Source: CAWAHD01 sp963781785 (GTDB lineage: Bacteria; Planctomycetota; Planctomycetia; Isosphaerales; Isosphaeraceae). From it: a stretch of 64,000 bases of DNA. This document shows positions 42,048 through 50,959 of this stretch, in pieces. A model generated the notes under the pieces. The model ran no database searches, was not told the DNA's origin, and worked only from the letters and a program-made list of their open reading frames with translations. A program made the position numbers and the translations under genes. Each line of letters opens with the position of its first letter. Positions within the stretch are counted from its first letter, which is position 1. Location: positions 620,001-684,000 of the forward strand of contig CAWAHD010000004.1 in assembly GCA_963781785.1 (NCBI GenBank), given 5' to 3'.

Positions 42048-42549
42048 CCGAATGCTCGGTGAGAGCCGGCTGATCAATGGCGGTACTCGCACGCCGCCCG
42101 TCCCAAACGTTCCCGGCGTGCGCGCCGATCTCAAGAAACGCCGCGCTCGAGTCGTTTTGCACTGGCCACGGCAGGCTTTCGGGTTTTCGGGCGCGTTGCC
42201 GGCAGTACATCGCTTGACGACCCGGCGAGTTGAGGCTACCATGTTGCAGTCTATGGCTTTAGGTCGACATGTTAGCTCCAGGCCGATCGTTCATTTCGCA
42301 CGCTAAGGGCTGGTCGCCTCGGAAAGGATGAAGGATGAAGGATGAAGGATGAACGGAGAACGAAGACTCGGAACGCCGGTCTCTTTCTGATGCGCCATTC
42401 ATCCTTCGACGAAAGGGCGACCGCGAAAAGTCGGATTCAGCCTTCATCGTTCCGCCTTCATCCTTGAAGGAGAGGATGAGGTCTTAAAGCGTGATTCATC
42501 CTTCATCCGTCATCCTTCATCCTTTCAGGAGGGGGTTGGGCCGAAGCCG
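42048..42549. repeat. Intergenic region with (GGATGAA)n repeats in both orientations
   Basis: Four perfect GGATGAA copies lie at 42326-42353. Complementary ATCCTTC-type copies lie near 42396-42411, 42440-42470 and 42492-42530, so the stretch can fold back on itself. No gene is seen in the ~500 bp before murB. Related short arrays occur at 24608, 44512, 46641 and 48064. Confidence 0.8.
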
Positions 42550-43431
42550 ATGCATGCATTCGACGACTTTCGGGACACCGTCAAGACTGCCGAGCCTCTG
42601 GCTCCTCTTGTGTGGTTTCGCCTGGGAGGTCCGGCGGCCTACTTCGCGCGGCCCAGGCACCTCGACGAATTGATCGCGCTCTTGAAGCGATGCCGCGAGG
42701 CGGAGGTCGTGTTCAAGATCCTGGCTGGGGGCTCCAACCTGCTGGTGCGCGACGAAGGTATCGACGCGCTGGTCATCCACCTGGAGAGCCCATTCTTCTC
42801 CGACGTCAAGGTACGGGACAACGTGGTCGAAGCGGGCGCGGCCGTTCCGCTCACAGCGCTCATTTCCCAATCTGCCAGGGCCGGCCTGGCAGGTCTGGAG
42901 ATCTTGACGGGCATCCCGGGAACGGTCGGGGGTGCTCTCCGGGGCAATGCCGGCGGTCGACAAGGAGCGATCGGCCAATTCGTCCGCCGCGCCACCGTGC
43001 TGGACCCATCCGACCTGATTCAGGTGCGCGAACGCGACGACCTGAGTTTTGCCGACCGCGACTCGAACCTCGATGAACCGGTGATCCTGTCGGCCGAATT
43101 CGAGCTGATGCCCGAAGATCCCGAGTCGGTGGTCCGGCGAATGCGGCGCATCTGGATCATCAAGAAGGAGAATCAGCCCTACGGCCACCAGCTTTCCGGG
43201 TGCATCTTCAAGAACCCTTCACCCGATGTTGCAGCAGGCACCTTGATCGATCAAGCTGGACTCAAGGGGACGCGTTATGGCGCTGCCGAGGTCTCGGACC
43301 GGCACGCCAACTTCATCGTCGCTCATCCCGGTGCCAAAGCCGCCGACGTGTTGCAGCTCATTGATCGAATTCGCCAACGTGTTTGGCAGCAGTTCGGTTA
43401 CGAGCTGGAACTTCAGATTCAGGTCTGGTGA
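42550..43431 (+). CDS. murB: UDP-N-acetylenolpyruvoylglucosamine reductase MurB
   Basis: MurB is an FAD enzyme that reduces UDP-GlcNAc-enolpyruvate to UDP-MurNAc with NADPH, the second committed step of peptidoglycan synthesis in the cytoplasm. The protein is 293 residues and intact. FAD-binding blocks are FKILAGGSNLLVRDEG and LTGIPGTVGGALRGNAGG. The catalytic Ser lies in YGHQLSGCIFKNPSP, followed by DQAGLKGTRYGAAEVSDRH and ANFIVAHPGAKAADVLQL; a C-terminal acidic residue is in GYELELQI. The compact length fits the type II enzymes without the extra loop. ftsQ starts 26 nt downstream, so they form part of a reduced dcw cluster. Confidence 0.95.
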   Translation: MHAFDDFRDTVKTAEPLAPLVWFRLGGPAAYFARPRHLDELIALLKRCREAEVVFKILAGGSNLLVRDEGIDALVIHLESPFFSDVKVRDNVVEAGAAVPLTALISQSARAGLAGLEILTGIPGTVGGALRGNAGGRQGAIGQFVRRATVLDPSDLIQVRERDDLSFADRDSNLDEPVILSAEFELMPEDPESVVRRMRRIWIIKKENQPYGHQLSGCIFKNPSPDVAAGTLIDQAGLKGTRYGAAEVSDRHANFIVAHPGAKAADVLQLIDRIRQRVWQQFGYELELQIQVW

Positions 43432-43456
43432 ACTGAAGTAGCCAGGAGGAATCCAG

Positions 43457-44518
43457 GTGACGGAACACCGAGAACCTCCTCGATTGGTCGCAGGCGACCA
43501 CCGGCTTGGCGGGACGGTGGAGAACTCAGAGCGGAGTTTCCGGCTGCGCGCGTTTAACCCAGCCGGCGATCGGCCCGAGACTCCATGGCGCCGCGCCGGC
43601 CTGCTCGTTTTCGTCGGCCTGGCGATCGCCGCGGTGATCGCCGCGGTGATCGCATACCTCGGCTTCCAGGCGGCGCGCACGGCGGTCAACTGGCTGCATC
43701 ATCAACCCCAGTATCACGTTGCGTTTGGTGAGATCAAGCTACTCAGCAAGCCGCCGGCATGTTATCGCGGTGGCTCGGCCGCCTTTCTGGAGCATGTTCG
43801 GCGGAGCGCTGGCGAACCGGAACAGATCTCGTTACTCGAGGAGGCCCCCGATCGGCTCGCACGAGCATTCAAGCTCAATCCGTGGGTCGAAAAGGTCGTG
43901 CGGGTTGCATACACCGCGGGTCGGATATCGGTCGCTCTGGAATACCGTGAGCCGGTTGCCTGGGTCAAGCTACCTCATGGCCAGCAGCAGCTCGTGGATG
44001 GCGACGGGCGGATCCTGGCTGCCGACGACGTGGATATCGAGCCCCTGGGCCGGGCGATCAAGATCACGGGCCAAGAACTGGCCGCTCCCGAGGAGGCTCG
44101 GCCAGGACTGGTCTGGAAGACGAAGGGCTCAGGGGGTGGCGTGGACGAAGTCGACTCTCGGGTCGTGGCAGCCGCGAGGCTCGCCCGGTTTCTTCGAAAC
44201 CCCGATCGCATGCGCGAAGCCCAGGCCTCGCCGGCTTTACGAATTTTTGAGATCATCGTGACGAGCCCGAGCGACTTTTCACGGGCCGGCCTTTTCGTGA
44301 TGAATGACGAGGGAGCGGAGATTCGCTGGGGAGAGGCCCCCGGCGCCGAGAGCCCCGGGAAACCGACCGCCGAGGAAAAGTGGCGCATGCTCGAAGAATG
44401 GCGCGACACGGAGCCTTTGCGATCGCTGCCCGAAGGGGACTACTGGCAGTTCTCCCGGAAGTCGCTCCGGAAGGTGTGCCCGCATCCGCAGTCTCCGCAC
44501 CTGCCAAAGAAAGGATGA
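43457..44518 (+). CDS. ftsQ: FtsQ/DivIB-like cell division protein
   Basis: GTG 43457 follows a strong AGGAGGA. The 353-residue product has a cytoplasmic N-terminus, one membrane helix (LLVFVGLAIAAVIAAVIAYL, residues ~49-68), then a periplasmic part. The FtsQ pattern is visible: FKLNPWVEKVVRVAYTAG, ISVALEYREPVAWVKL and QQQLVDGDGRILAADD. FtsQ links FtsB/FtsL to the septal synthase complex. Location directly after murB is the usual dcw order. Sequence identity to model FtsQ is low, so the call rests on topology, motif and context. The stop codon lies in a GGATGAAGGATG repeat, so the last residues may be repeat-derived. Confidence 0.72.
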   Translation: MTEHREPPRLVAGDHRLGGTVENSERSFRLRAFNPAGDRPETPWRRAGLLVFVGLAIAAVIAAVIAYLGFQAARTAVNWLHHQPQYHVAFGEIKLLSKPPACYRGGSAAFLEHVRRSAGEPEQISLLEEAPDRLARAFKLNPWVEKVVRVAYTAGRISVALEYREPVAWVKLPHGQQQLVDGDGRILAADDVDIEPLGRAIKITGQELAAPEEARPGLVWKTKGSGGGVDEVDSRVVAAARLARFLRNPDRMREAQASPALRIFEIIVTSPSDFSRAGLFVMNDEGAEIRWGEAPGAESPGKPTAEEKWRMLEEWRDTEPLRSLPEGDYWQFSRKSLRKVCPHPQSPHLPKKG

Positions 44519-44619
44519 AGGATGCCTCGGGAGAAAGTGGCCCGATCGTGTCCAGTTGGGAATAGACGGGAGATTTCGCGCAGGTCAACAATCGAACATC
44601 GACGGAGGGTTGACTGACC

Positions 44620-46572
44620 ATGGCCAGCCGCCTTGGACCAACCTGGTTGAATCGAATGCAGCAGTTGGCTGGTCCGACCCACGCAGGCCGGCTCGGGCGA
44701 TACGCCGTACTCGTGGATCGAGTGAATGCGCTCGAGCCGGCACTGGAGGTCTGCACCCCTGACGAGCTGAAATCGAAAGCTCATGCGCTCCGACTCAGAG
44801 CCAGGCAGGGTGATTCGCTCAACAGCTTGCTGGTCGAGTCGTTCGCGCTGGTGCGCGAGGCCTCGAAACGGGGAATTGGCCAGCGCCAGTTCGACGTCCA
44901 GATCCTGGGCGGAATCGCCATCCATCAAGGGTGCATTGCCGAGCTGGAGACCGGTGAAGGCAAGACACTGGTCGCCACCATGCCAGCGTTCCTGAATGCG
45001 TTGACTGGTAAAGGGTTGCACATTGTCACGGTGAACGACTATCTCGCGAAGCGGGATGCCGAATGGATGTCGCCGATCTACCAGATGCTTGGACTGACGG
45101 TCGGCTGCATCCAGACCGGGCAGAGCGACGGCGTCCGCCGAGCATCCTATGCCTGCGACATCACCTACGGGACAGCCAAGGAGCTGGGATTCGACTTTCT
45201 TCGAGACGAGCTCAAGAGGCTTCAGCTTGGTGGCGATGCGCACCGCAAGACGTTCGAGCAGGTCTACCTGGGCAAGGGTGGTACGGCCGAATCGCAGATG
45301 CCCGTTCAGCGCACCCATAATTATGCGATTGTCGACGAGGCCGACAGCATCCTGATCGACGAGGCCCGTACTCCGCTCATCATCGGGGCAAACAACCAGC
45401 CGACTCAGGAAGAAGCCGCAGCCTATTACGGCGCCGACCAGATTGCCGCGACGTTGGTTCGAGTCAAGGACTACAAATACGACCCGCTGGAGCGGAAGGC
45501 CGAGCTCACGGCCACCGGCCGGCGCAAGGTTCAGGCGGTCGCCGCCAATTCGGCGTTCGTCACGCTCACGGTCGACGGGCTGTACGAGTATGTCGAACGT
45601 GCCCTTCGAGGTCAGATCGCGTACCTCAAAGACCGCGACTACGTTGCCGTCGACGGCGAGATCATCATCGTCGACGAGTTCACGGGCCGCATGATGCCGG
45701 GCCGGCAGTGGCAGGATGGCCTGCACCAGGCCATCCAGGCCAAGGAAAAGCTGGAGATCACCCTGGAGACGATCACCGCGGCTCGCGTGACGGTGCAGGA
45801 CTACTTCAAGCGTTACAACAAGCTCGCCGGCATGACTGGGACGGCCTCGTCGGATGCCACGGAGCTGCGCCGCATCTACAAGGTGGGCGTCTTCCGCGTG
45901 CCGACCAATCGCCCGTGCTGTCGGGTGTGGCTTCCCGATCGGGTGTTTTCGACGTCCGAGGAAGGGTTTCAGGCCGTCGCCGACCAGATCGTCGAGTGGA
46001 ACAAGCGCGGCGTGCCGGTGCTGGTGGGGACTCGCTCGATCGAGAAATCCGAGCGCTCGAGCGCCTTGCTCGAAGCCCAGGGGATCGAGCACCAGATCTT
46101 GAACGCCAAGAATCACGAGATCGAGGCCCAGATCGTGGCCCAGGCGGGCCAGAAGGGGAGGGTCACCGTCGCCACCAACATGGCGGGCCGCGGCACCGAC
46201 ATCAAGCTGGGCGACGGAGTCGCTGAACTGGGCGGCTTGCACGTGATCGGCACCGAGCGGCACGAAGCCCGCCGCATCGACCGCCAGCTCTCTGGACGCT
46301 GCGCCCGCCAGGGAGACCCGGGCATGGCCCAGTTCTTCATCTCGCTCGACGACGAGATCGTCGAGGCGTACGGCGAGAAGAGGGCCGCTCGAATCCGCAA
46401 ACGCTTGCGTGCCAGCGGCGAGCTCACGAGCCTCACGATGCGCCGGTTCTTCGTGGTCGCCCAGCGGAAGAAGGAACGCCAGCATTACCGCGACCGCAAG
46501 CTGCTGATGCACTATGAGAAACAGCGCGCCGAGATGCGCAAGAACATGGGCCTCAACCCCGTGCTCGGGTGA
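44620..46572 (+). CDS. secA: Short SecA-type preprotein translocase ATPase
   Basis: This intact 650-residue SecA homologue is clearly shorter than the usual 800-900 residues. Walker A TGEGKT is at 111-116, Walker B VDEAD at 238-242, VDEFTGRMMPGR at ~351-362 and TNMAGRGTD at ~519-527, with SGRCARQGDPG following. The preprotein cross-linking region (~215-360) is present. After QFFISLDDEIVEAYG the protein ends within what is normally the scaffold helix (QRKKERQHYRDRKLLMHYEK). The helical wing, most of the scaffold and the C-terminal zinc finger are missing. SecA drives export through SecYEG. This may be a SecA2-like paralogue or a lineage-specific short form. It lies 100 bp after ftsQ. Confidence 0.88.
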   Translation: MASRLGPTWLNRMQQLAGPTHAGRLGRYAVLVDRVNALEPALEVCTPDELKSKAHALRLRARQGDSLNSLLVESFALVREASKRGIGQRQFDVQILGGIAIHQGCIAELETGEGKTLVATMPAFLNALTGKGLHIVTVNDYLAKRDAEWMSPIYQMLGLTVGCIQTGQSDGVRRASYACDITYGTAKELGFDFLRDELKRLQLGGDAHRKTFEQVYLGKGGTAESQMPVQRTHNYAIVDEADSILIDEARTPLIIGANNQPTQEEAAAYYGADQIAATLVRVKDYKYDPLERKAELTATGRRKVQAVAANSAFVTLTVDGLYEYVERALRGQIAYLKDRDYVAVDGEIIIVDEFTGRMMPGRQWQDGLHQAIQAKEKLEITLETITAARVTVQDYFKRYNKLAGMTGTASSDATELRRIYKVGVFRVPTNRPCCRVWLPDRVFSTSEEGFQAVADQIVEWNKRGVPVLVGTRSIEKSERSSALLEAQGIEHQILNAKNHEIEAQIVAQAGQKGRVTVATNMAGRGTDIKLGDGVAELGGLHVIGTERHEARRIDRQLSGRCARQGDPGMAQFFISLDDEIVEAYGEKRAARIRKRLRASGELTSLTMRRFFVVAQRKKERQHYRDRKLLMHYEKQRAEMRKNMGLNPVLG

Positions 46573-46640
46573 GTGGCCCCTGTGCTCGATGCCCAGACAC
46601 AATGCTGGGATGCGTCGAATGCAGCGGGTGGCGTCAACGA

Positions 46641-46740
46641 AGGATGAAGGATGAATCGGATCGCTGGGAATGAAACCCGGACGCGATAACTTTATACCGC
46701 CGGATTTGGAAAACAACTCATCGCGTCCCCGTTTCCGTCC
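46641..46740. repeat. Repeat pair forming an inverted structure
   Basis: AGGATGAAGGATGAA is at 46641-46655. GAAACCCGGACGCGAT at 46672-46687 faces ATCGCGTCCCCGTTTC (46720-46735), matching 14 of 16 positions as an inverted repeat. The right arm extends to TCGCGTCCCCGTTTCCGTCC, the complement of the repeat at 811-864. It lies between the convergent secA and metallopeptidase genes and could act as a terminator hairpin. Confidence 0.7.
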
Positions 46741-47765
46741 TAGCGGGTCAACCGTTTGGCGTGATTGAGCAGATCTCGATCGAGCGCCTGGAGCGGGCCC
46801 AGCTCTTTCTCGGCCAGTGCGACTGGGGCGCCATTGCCTCCCGCCGCGGCAATTTTGCTGAGATAGCTGCGGAACTTGGGCGCCGGGTCTCGGATGTGAG
46901 CAGGAAATGAACGAGCAGCCAGGCTTCGGCGTTCGCGAGCTGCTCGGTCTGGGGTTTCTCGAACAACTCATCGTCGGCAATCAGCTCCGCCAGCGGAATC
47001 CACGACTCTCCGGCCTGGCGCGAGGTGATGAAAACCTGGAGCCTGGGGACATTTGTGTTGCCCAGAGCACCCCTGGATCTGCCGCGGCCGGCCCCATTCA
47101 AGTTCCTGGGCACCCACATCTCCACATACGTGGCGATTCCCTCGCAAATGCAGGTGGGCACATTGGAGTTTCGGTCGAGAAGGCCGGTGTTGAACGAGAG
47201 CTGGTGCGCCGTCTCGTGAACCAGCGTGAGCAGGTTGACCCGGGGTGCGTTCGCAACCAGCTTGGCTTCTTGGGGTCGAAAATCGAAAACCACCAGCCGA
47301 CTCGTGTCCCGGTCGAAATGGCCGCCGACGCTGGCACCCGGGTCGTCGCCGTAGTAAGCGTGATAGGAATCGGCGTCCTTGAGGGCGATGACAGTCATCC
47401 GCCGCGCGGGCAGCTCGACCTTGAACCCCTTCCCGCGGAAATGAGGCACGAACACCTCCGCGAGGGCTTCACAGATGTTGAGCGCCTCCTGGCAATGCAC
47501 TTCGGGCGCATCTCCCATGCACAGGAAGTGCTTCGTTTGGCTCAGTGACGAAAATGTGAGTCCCTTTTTGGCCGCCGTGGCCTTGACCTTGGCGATCTCA
47601 TCGGCGTCGCTCTGCTCGCCTGAGCCGGCTGCTGTCCTGGCCACCACAGGATGGACCCGCGCCGGCGATTCCGGCCAGTACGCTCGCAAGCCACGTGCGC
47701 CGAGAAAAACCGGCCGGATGCGGCGGTCGCTCGAATTGCTCGCATTTCGGATTGGGATGAAACAT
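46740..47765 (-). CDS. Exported zincin-like metallopeptidase (DUF1570-like), two frameshifts
   Basis: ATG 47765 begins MFHPNPKCEQF and a twin-arginine-like signal (SRRTWLASVLAGIAGAG) in one frame. The frame changes near 47640 to one carrying EIAKVKATAAKKGLTFSSLS through the zinc motif LVHETAHQLSFN (HExxH) and CEGIATYVEMWVP, where Glu is a candidate third ligand. It changes again near 46885, after LLVHFLLTS, to PAPKFRSYLSKIAAAGG and ends LLNHAKRLTR at 46740. About 342 residues. The arrangement resembles planctomycete DUF1570 proteins. Substrate unknown. Confidence 0.72.
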
Positions 47766-48092
47766 CGTGATGGCTCTCCTCCAAGCCTACCGATTGCAAG
47801 ACCGCACACGCATCCAAAAGCGGCTCTTGTTGATTCATTGTACCGCAGCGATTGGGAGTCGCCGAGCAAATTGTCCCGCCGCGGGAGGCGAGCGCGGCCT
47901 AAAACAATTCCTGACGGGCCCGAAAAGGGGAGTCGCATTTCACCGTGCTTGATCGCCGACGGCTCCGACGCTTTTGGTCTGGATTTCGCACCTGACCTGG
48001 AATAGCGTGGAGGGCGGAGAATGAGCGGTGAATCAAAGTCCTGCGGGATCGTTGGTGTTTTTCTTCATCCTTCATCCTTTCCAGAGGTTGTC
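47766..48092. other. Intergenic region between divergent genes
   Basis: No gene is supported. A (ATCCTTC)n-type repeat, TTCATCCTTCATCCTTT, lies at 48064-48080, just before the TPR gene's start. An upstream in-frame ATG at 48021 would place the repeat inside the coding region and is less likely. Confidence 0.5.
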
Positions 48093-49367
48093 ATGGCGAG
48101 TCCAGCGCCCGCTGGTCGTCGTGAGTGGACCGGCATCGTGGCTTGTTCTGTACTGGCGCTCGTCGTTTTGACGAACGGCCGGCGATCGCTGGCGCAGAAT
48201 GGCCAGAACTGGGTTGGCGAGCGCGTCGTCACCAAGTTTGGCGCCGTTCTGCGCGTCGGCAGACGCATCGTCGACGACGAGAGAATCGAGAATACTGCAA
48301 GCGGTGGCTTGAGGAATCTCAGCCGCATCTACGTCATCAAGCAAGTGAGCGGCCACTGGCTCTGGATCCAGGACGAAAAGAGCGGCGCCGCGGGCTGGGT
48401 GTCGACCGAATGGGTCATTCCCTATGACCAGGCCATCGAGTACTTCACTGACGAGATCGCAGTCAGCCCGTACAACCCGGCGGCCTATAACAGTCGCGGC
48501 CACATCTGGCGGGACAAGAAGGAGTATGACCTGGCGATTGCCGACTACAGCGAGGCGATTCGACTCGACCCGGCCAACGAGGTTGGCTGGTGCAGCCGCG
48601 GCCTCGCCTGGATCGGCAAAAAGGAATTCGACCGAGCGCTTGCGGATTTTGGCACGGCCATCCGCCTGGACCGCAGGTACGCACCGGCTTACTACAACCG
48701 CGGCATCGCATGGTTCGAGAAAAGGGAGTACGACAAGGCGATCGCCGACTACGGTGCGGCCATCCGGCTCGACCGCAGGTACACGCTGGCCTACAACAAC
48801 CGCGGCTTCGCCTGGCTCGTCAAGAAGGAATTCGACAAGGCCATCGCCGACTTCGACCAGGCCATCCGCCTCGACCACAAGGACGTATTCGCTTACATCA
48901 ACCGCTCGGCCGCGCAGATGATCCTGCGTCAGGGCGACGCCATGGCGGGTTTCAAGACGGTGATCAAGCTCGAAGGCGGCAACGGCGAGCTTTCCCCGTA
49001 CGCGGTCATCCTCGGCCACCTCGCCGCGCGACTGGCCCACGACGCGACGGAAGCCAGGGCGTTTCTGGAACGAGCACGCGGCAAGGTCGACGCGGATTCA
49101 TGGCCTTATCCGGTGGTGGAGCTGTTCCGCGGCGAGATCGACGAGCCCGCGCTCCTGGCCGCGGCGACCGACGACGACTTGAGGACCGGAGCCCGATGTT
49201 ACCTGGGCCTTGCGCACGAACTCAAGGACGACAAGGAGCAGGCCCTCGACCACTTCCGCTGGGTCCGCGACCACGGCAATCCTGGGTTCGTCGAATACTG
49301 GATCGCCGTGGCCGAACTCGAACGTCTGGAGAAACCGGAGGCGACTGCGCTTCACCGCGGGGATTGA
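48093..49367 (+). CDS. Exported TPR repeat protein
   Basis: This intact 424-residue protein is read from ATG 48093, with a signal peptide (REWTGIVACSVLALVVLTNG). An SH3-like N-terminal domain is suggested by WVGERVVTKFGAVLRVGRR and WLWIQDEKSGAAGWVSTEW. It is followed by at least four TPR units of 34 residues (AAYNSRGHIWRDKKEYDLAI, then APAYYNRGIAWFEKREYDKA and relatives). The last 120 residues are helical and less regular. TPRs bind partner proteins; the bacterial SH3-like domain may bind the cell wall. No operon partner is evident, as the methyltransferase starts 141 bp later. Confidence 0.85.
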   Translation: MASPAPAGRREWTGIVACSVLALVVLTNGRRSLAQNGQNWVGERVVTKFGAVLRVGRRIVDDERIENTASGGLRNLSRIYVIKQVSGHWLWIQDEKSGAAGWVSTEWVIPYDQAIEYFTDEIAVSPYNPAAYNSRGHIWRDKKEYDLAIADYSEAIRLDPANEVGWCSRGLAWIGKKEFDRALADFGTAIRLDRRYAPAYYNRGIAWFEKREYDKAIADYGAAIRLDRRYTLAYNNRGFAWLVKKEFDKAIADFDQAIRLDHKDVFAYINRSAAQMILRQGDAMAGFKTVIKLEGGNGELSPYAVILGHLAARLAHDATEARAFLERARGKVDADSWPYPVVELFRGEIDEPALLAAATDDDLRTGARCYLGLAHELKDDKEQALDHFRWVRDHGNPGFVEYWIAVAELERLEKPEATALHRGD

Positions 49368-49508
49368 TCACGATAGGGCGATAATCGGGGCGAAATTGCT
49401 CTTGAGAACCGGCCCAGATCCGAATAGCTTATCGCCGAGCCGGGATGTGGCAATCAGCCTGGAATGCTGGCTCCGAGGGCAGCAGCGCGAATCACGGAGG
49501 ATCGCATC

Positions 49509-50393
49509 ATGCTTCGAGTCGACGCGCAGAACCTGTCGTTTGCAAAGCGAGCCCGCCTGCTCCTCAAATATGCGATGTTTCCCGGGACCAACTGGATCAG
49601 CCGGGAAAAGTCGAAAGTCGTCCGGATGTTCCTGCACGGAACTGCCGCCCGACCGGTCCGGACGCTCGACTGCGGTTGTGGCAATGCGTATTTCTCCTAC
49701 CAGGCAGTCCGCCGGGGATCGCAGTGCACGGGAATCACGATTCACGATTGGGAGAAGCATCGGTGCGAAGAGATGAGAGCGTTTCTGGGCATCCCTGGCG
49801 ATCAGCTGGAATTTCGCCTGACCAACCTGGCGTCGATCGCTGCGGATCCGGACGAACGCGGCGGGTTCGATCAGGTACTGCTCCTGGACGTCATCGAGCA
49901 TATCTTGGACGCGCCCAAGGCCTTGCGGCAGATTCATTCATTGACCGCCGAAGATGGGCTCCTGTACATTACCACGCCCAACCGCGACTGGCAGGGCAAT
50001 GCCGACGGGATCCGGGTGACACGATTCGAGGATGGCTGGCACGTTCGCAACGGCTACACATTCGACCAGCTCGAAAAGCTGCTTGACGAGTCGGGGTTTG
50101 AACCCATCGATCGAGCAAGGTTCGGCTCGCTCGGCTCGACTCTGGTCACGCAGATTCAGCATCGGCTTTTTCGGTCGTGGATCGACCCTTTGACGGTTCT
50201 CTTGTTTCCCTTGCTCAAGGTGATCGCGGTCTTGCTGTCGCCACTTCCCGACCCGCACACGATCTTCGTCCTGGCACGCAAGAAGAGGCCCGGCCGCGAC
50301 CGAATCAAAGCCAACGGTGAAGATTCGTACACAAACACGCGGACCAGCCGGAGCGCCATCGTCGCGAGCGAATCGCAGCAATTGCCGATCTGA
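49509..50393 (+). CDS. Class I SAM-dependent methyltransferase
   Basis: This intact 294-residue protein starts at ATG 49509 after GGAGG. SAM-binding motif I is RTLDCGCGNAYFSYQAV, motif II VLLLDVIEHILDAPKAL and motif III EDGLLYITTPNRDWQGN, as in Methyltransf_11 enzymes. A hydrophobic C-terminal segment (WIDPLTVLLFPLLKVIAVLL) suggests membrane association. The acceptor is unknown; lipids, quinone-like molecules or glycans would fit the membrane-bound type. Confidence 0.87.
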   Translation: MLRVDAQNLSFAKRARLLLKYAMFPGTNWISREKSKVVRMFLHGTAARPVRTLDCGCGNAYFSYQAVRRGSQCTGITIHDWEKHRCEEMRAFLGIPGDQLEFRLTNLASIAADPDERGGFDQVLLLDVIEHILDAPKALRQIHSLTAEDGLLYITTPNRDWQGNADGIRVTRFEDGWHVRNGYTFDQLEKLLDESGFEPIDRARFGSLGSTLVTQIQHRLFRSWIDPLTVLLFPLLKVIAVLLSPLPDPHTIFVLARKKRPGRDRIKANGEDSYTNTRTSRSAIVASESQQLPI

Positions 50394-50631
50394 CACCGTC
50401 GGCCAGACGATTCCTATCGATCCGGGGTTCCGGTTGGAGGAGTTGTGCAGAGCGCGCAGGCTCCGCTCGTCTCTTGACCGGCAGCCGACGGAGACGAGCA
50501 CCGTTTCATGAGGGTTTGTAGGAGATAACGTGATTGGGAGCCCTCAATTCTCAGTCGCCTTAAACAGCCTCACGTCGTATGTTCTGAGGTAAGAACCAAC
50601 ATCCTATTTTGCCCCAACGGAATAACTTGCC

Positions 50632-50895
50632 GTGGCGAACGTACGCTTTCGATCACACATCTCGATTGATCGGCTCGCAACCCAGCTCAAGGCCTACCCC
50701 CAGGCGCTGGTGTTCCTGTCTCGGCTTCACGACCTGCCAATTGTGAAGCAAATGGGGGTTCAGTGGGTCAAGGAGGAGGATATTCCGCGGTTCTCTTCGG
50801 CGTGGGCCCGGTGGCGTGACCGCCCCCGGCTCTTCCCAGGCAAGGGGCGACGCCGGCGCCGTCCGTCAGTTGACCAAGGCTCGCCGACTTCGTAG
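50632..50895 (+). CDS. Small hypothetical protein
   Basis: The frame starts at GTG 50632 and encodes 87 residues (ANVRFRSHISIDRLATQLKA, LVFLSRLHDLPIVKQMGV, EEDIPRFSSAWARWRDRP). Composition of the first 70 residues is protein-like and not repeat-derived; the last part is Arg-rich. No family is recognised and no clear ribosome-binding site is present. The 240 bp upstream hold no other gene. Confidence 0.35.
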   Translation: MANVRFRSHISIDRLATQLKAYPQALVFLSRLHDLPIVKQMGVQWVKEEDIPRFSSAWARWRDRPRLFPGKGRRRRRPSVDQGSPTS

Positions 50896-50959
50896 ATTGA
50901 CGAGACCGACAAGAACGCTGCTCCGCTCCCTTTTCGCCGCGTCGCCAGGTGCGATCTTG

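Noticed and set aside
44440..46980. Minus-strand 846-codon open frame
   Set aside because: It is the antisense of secA; long only because of GC-biased third positions.
48021..48092. Upstream ATG for the TPR protein
   Set aside because: It would place a GGATGAA-type repeat before the signal peptide; ATG 48093 gives a normal signal peptide.
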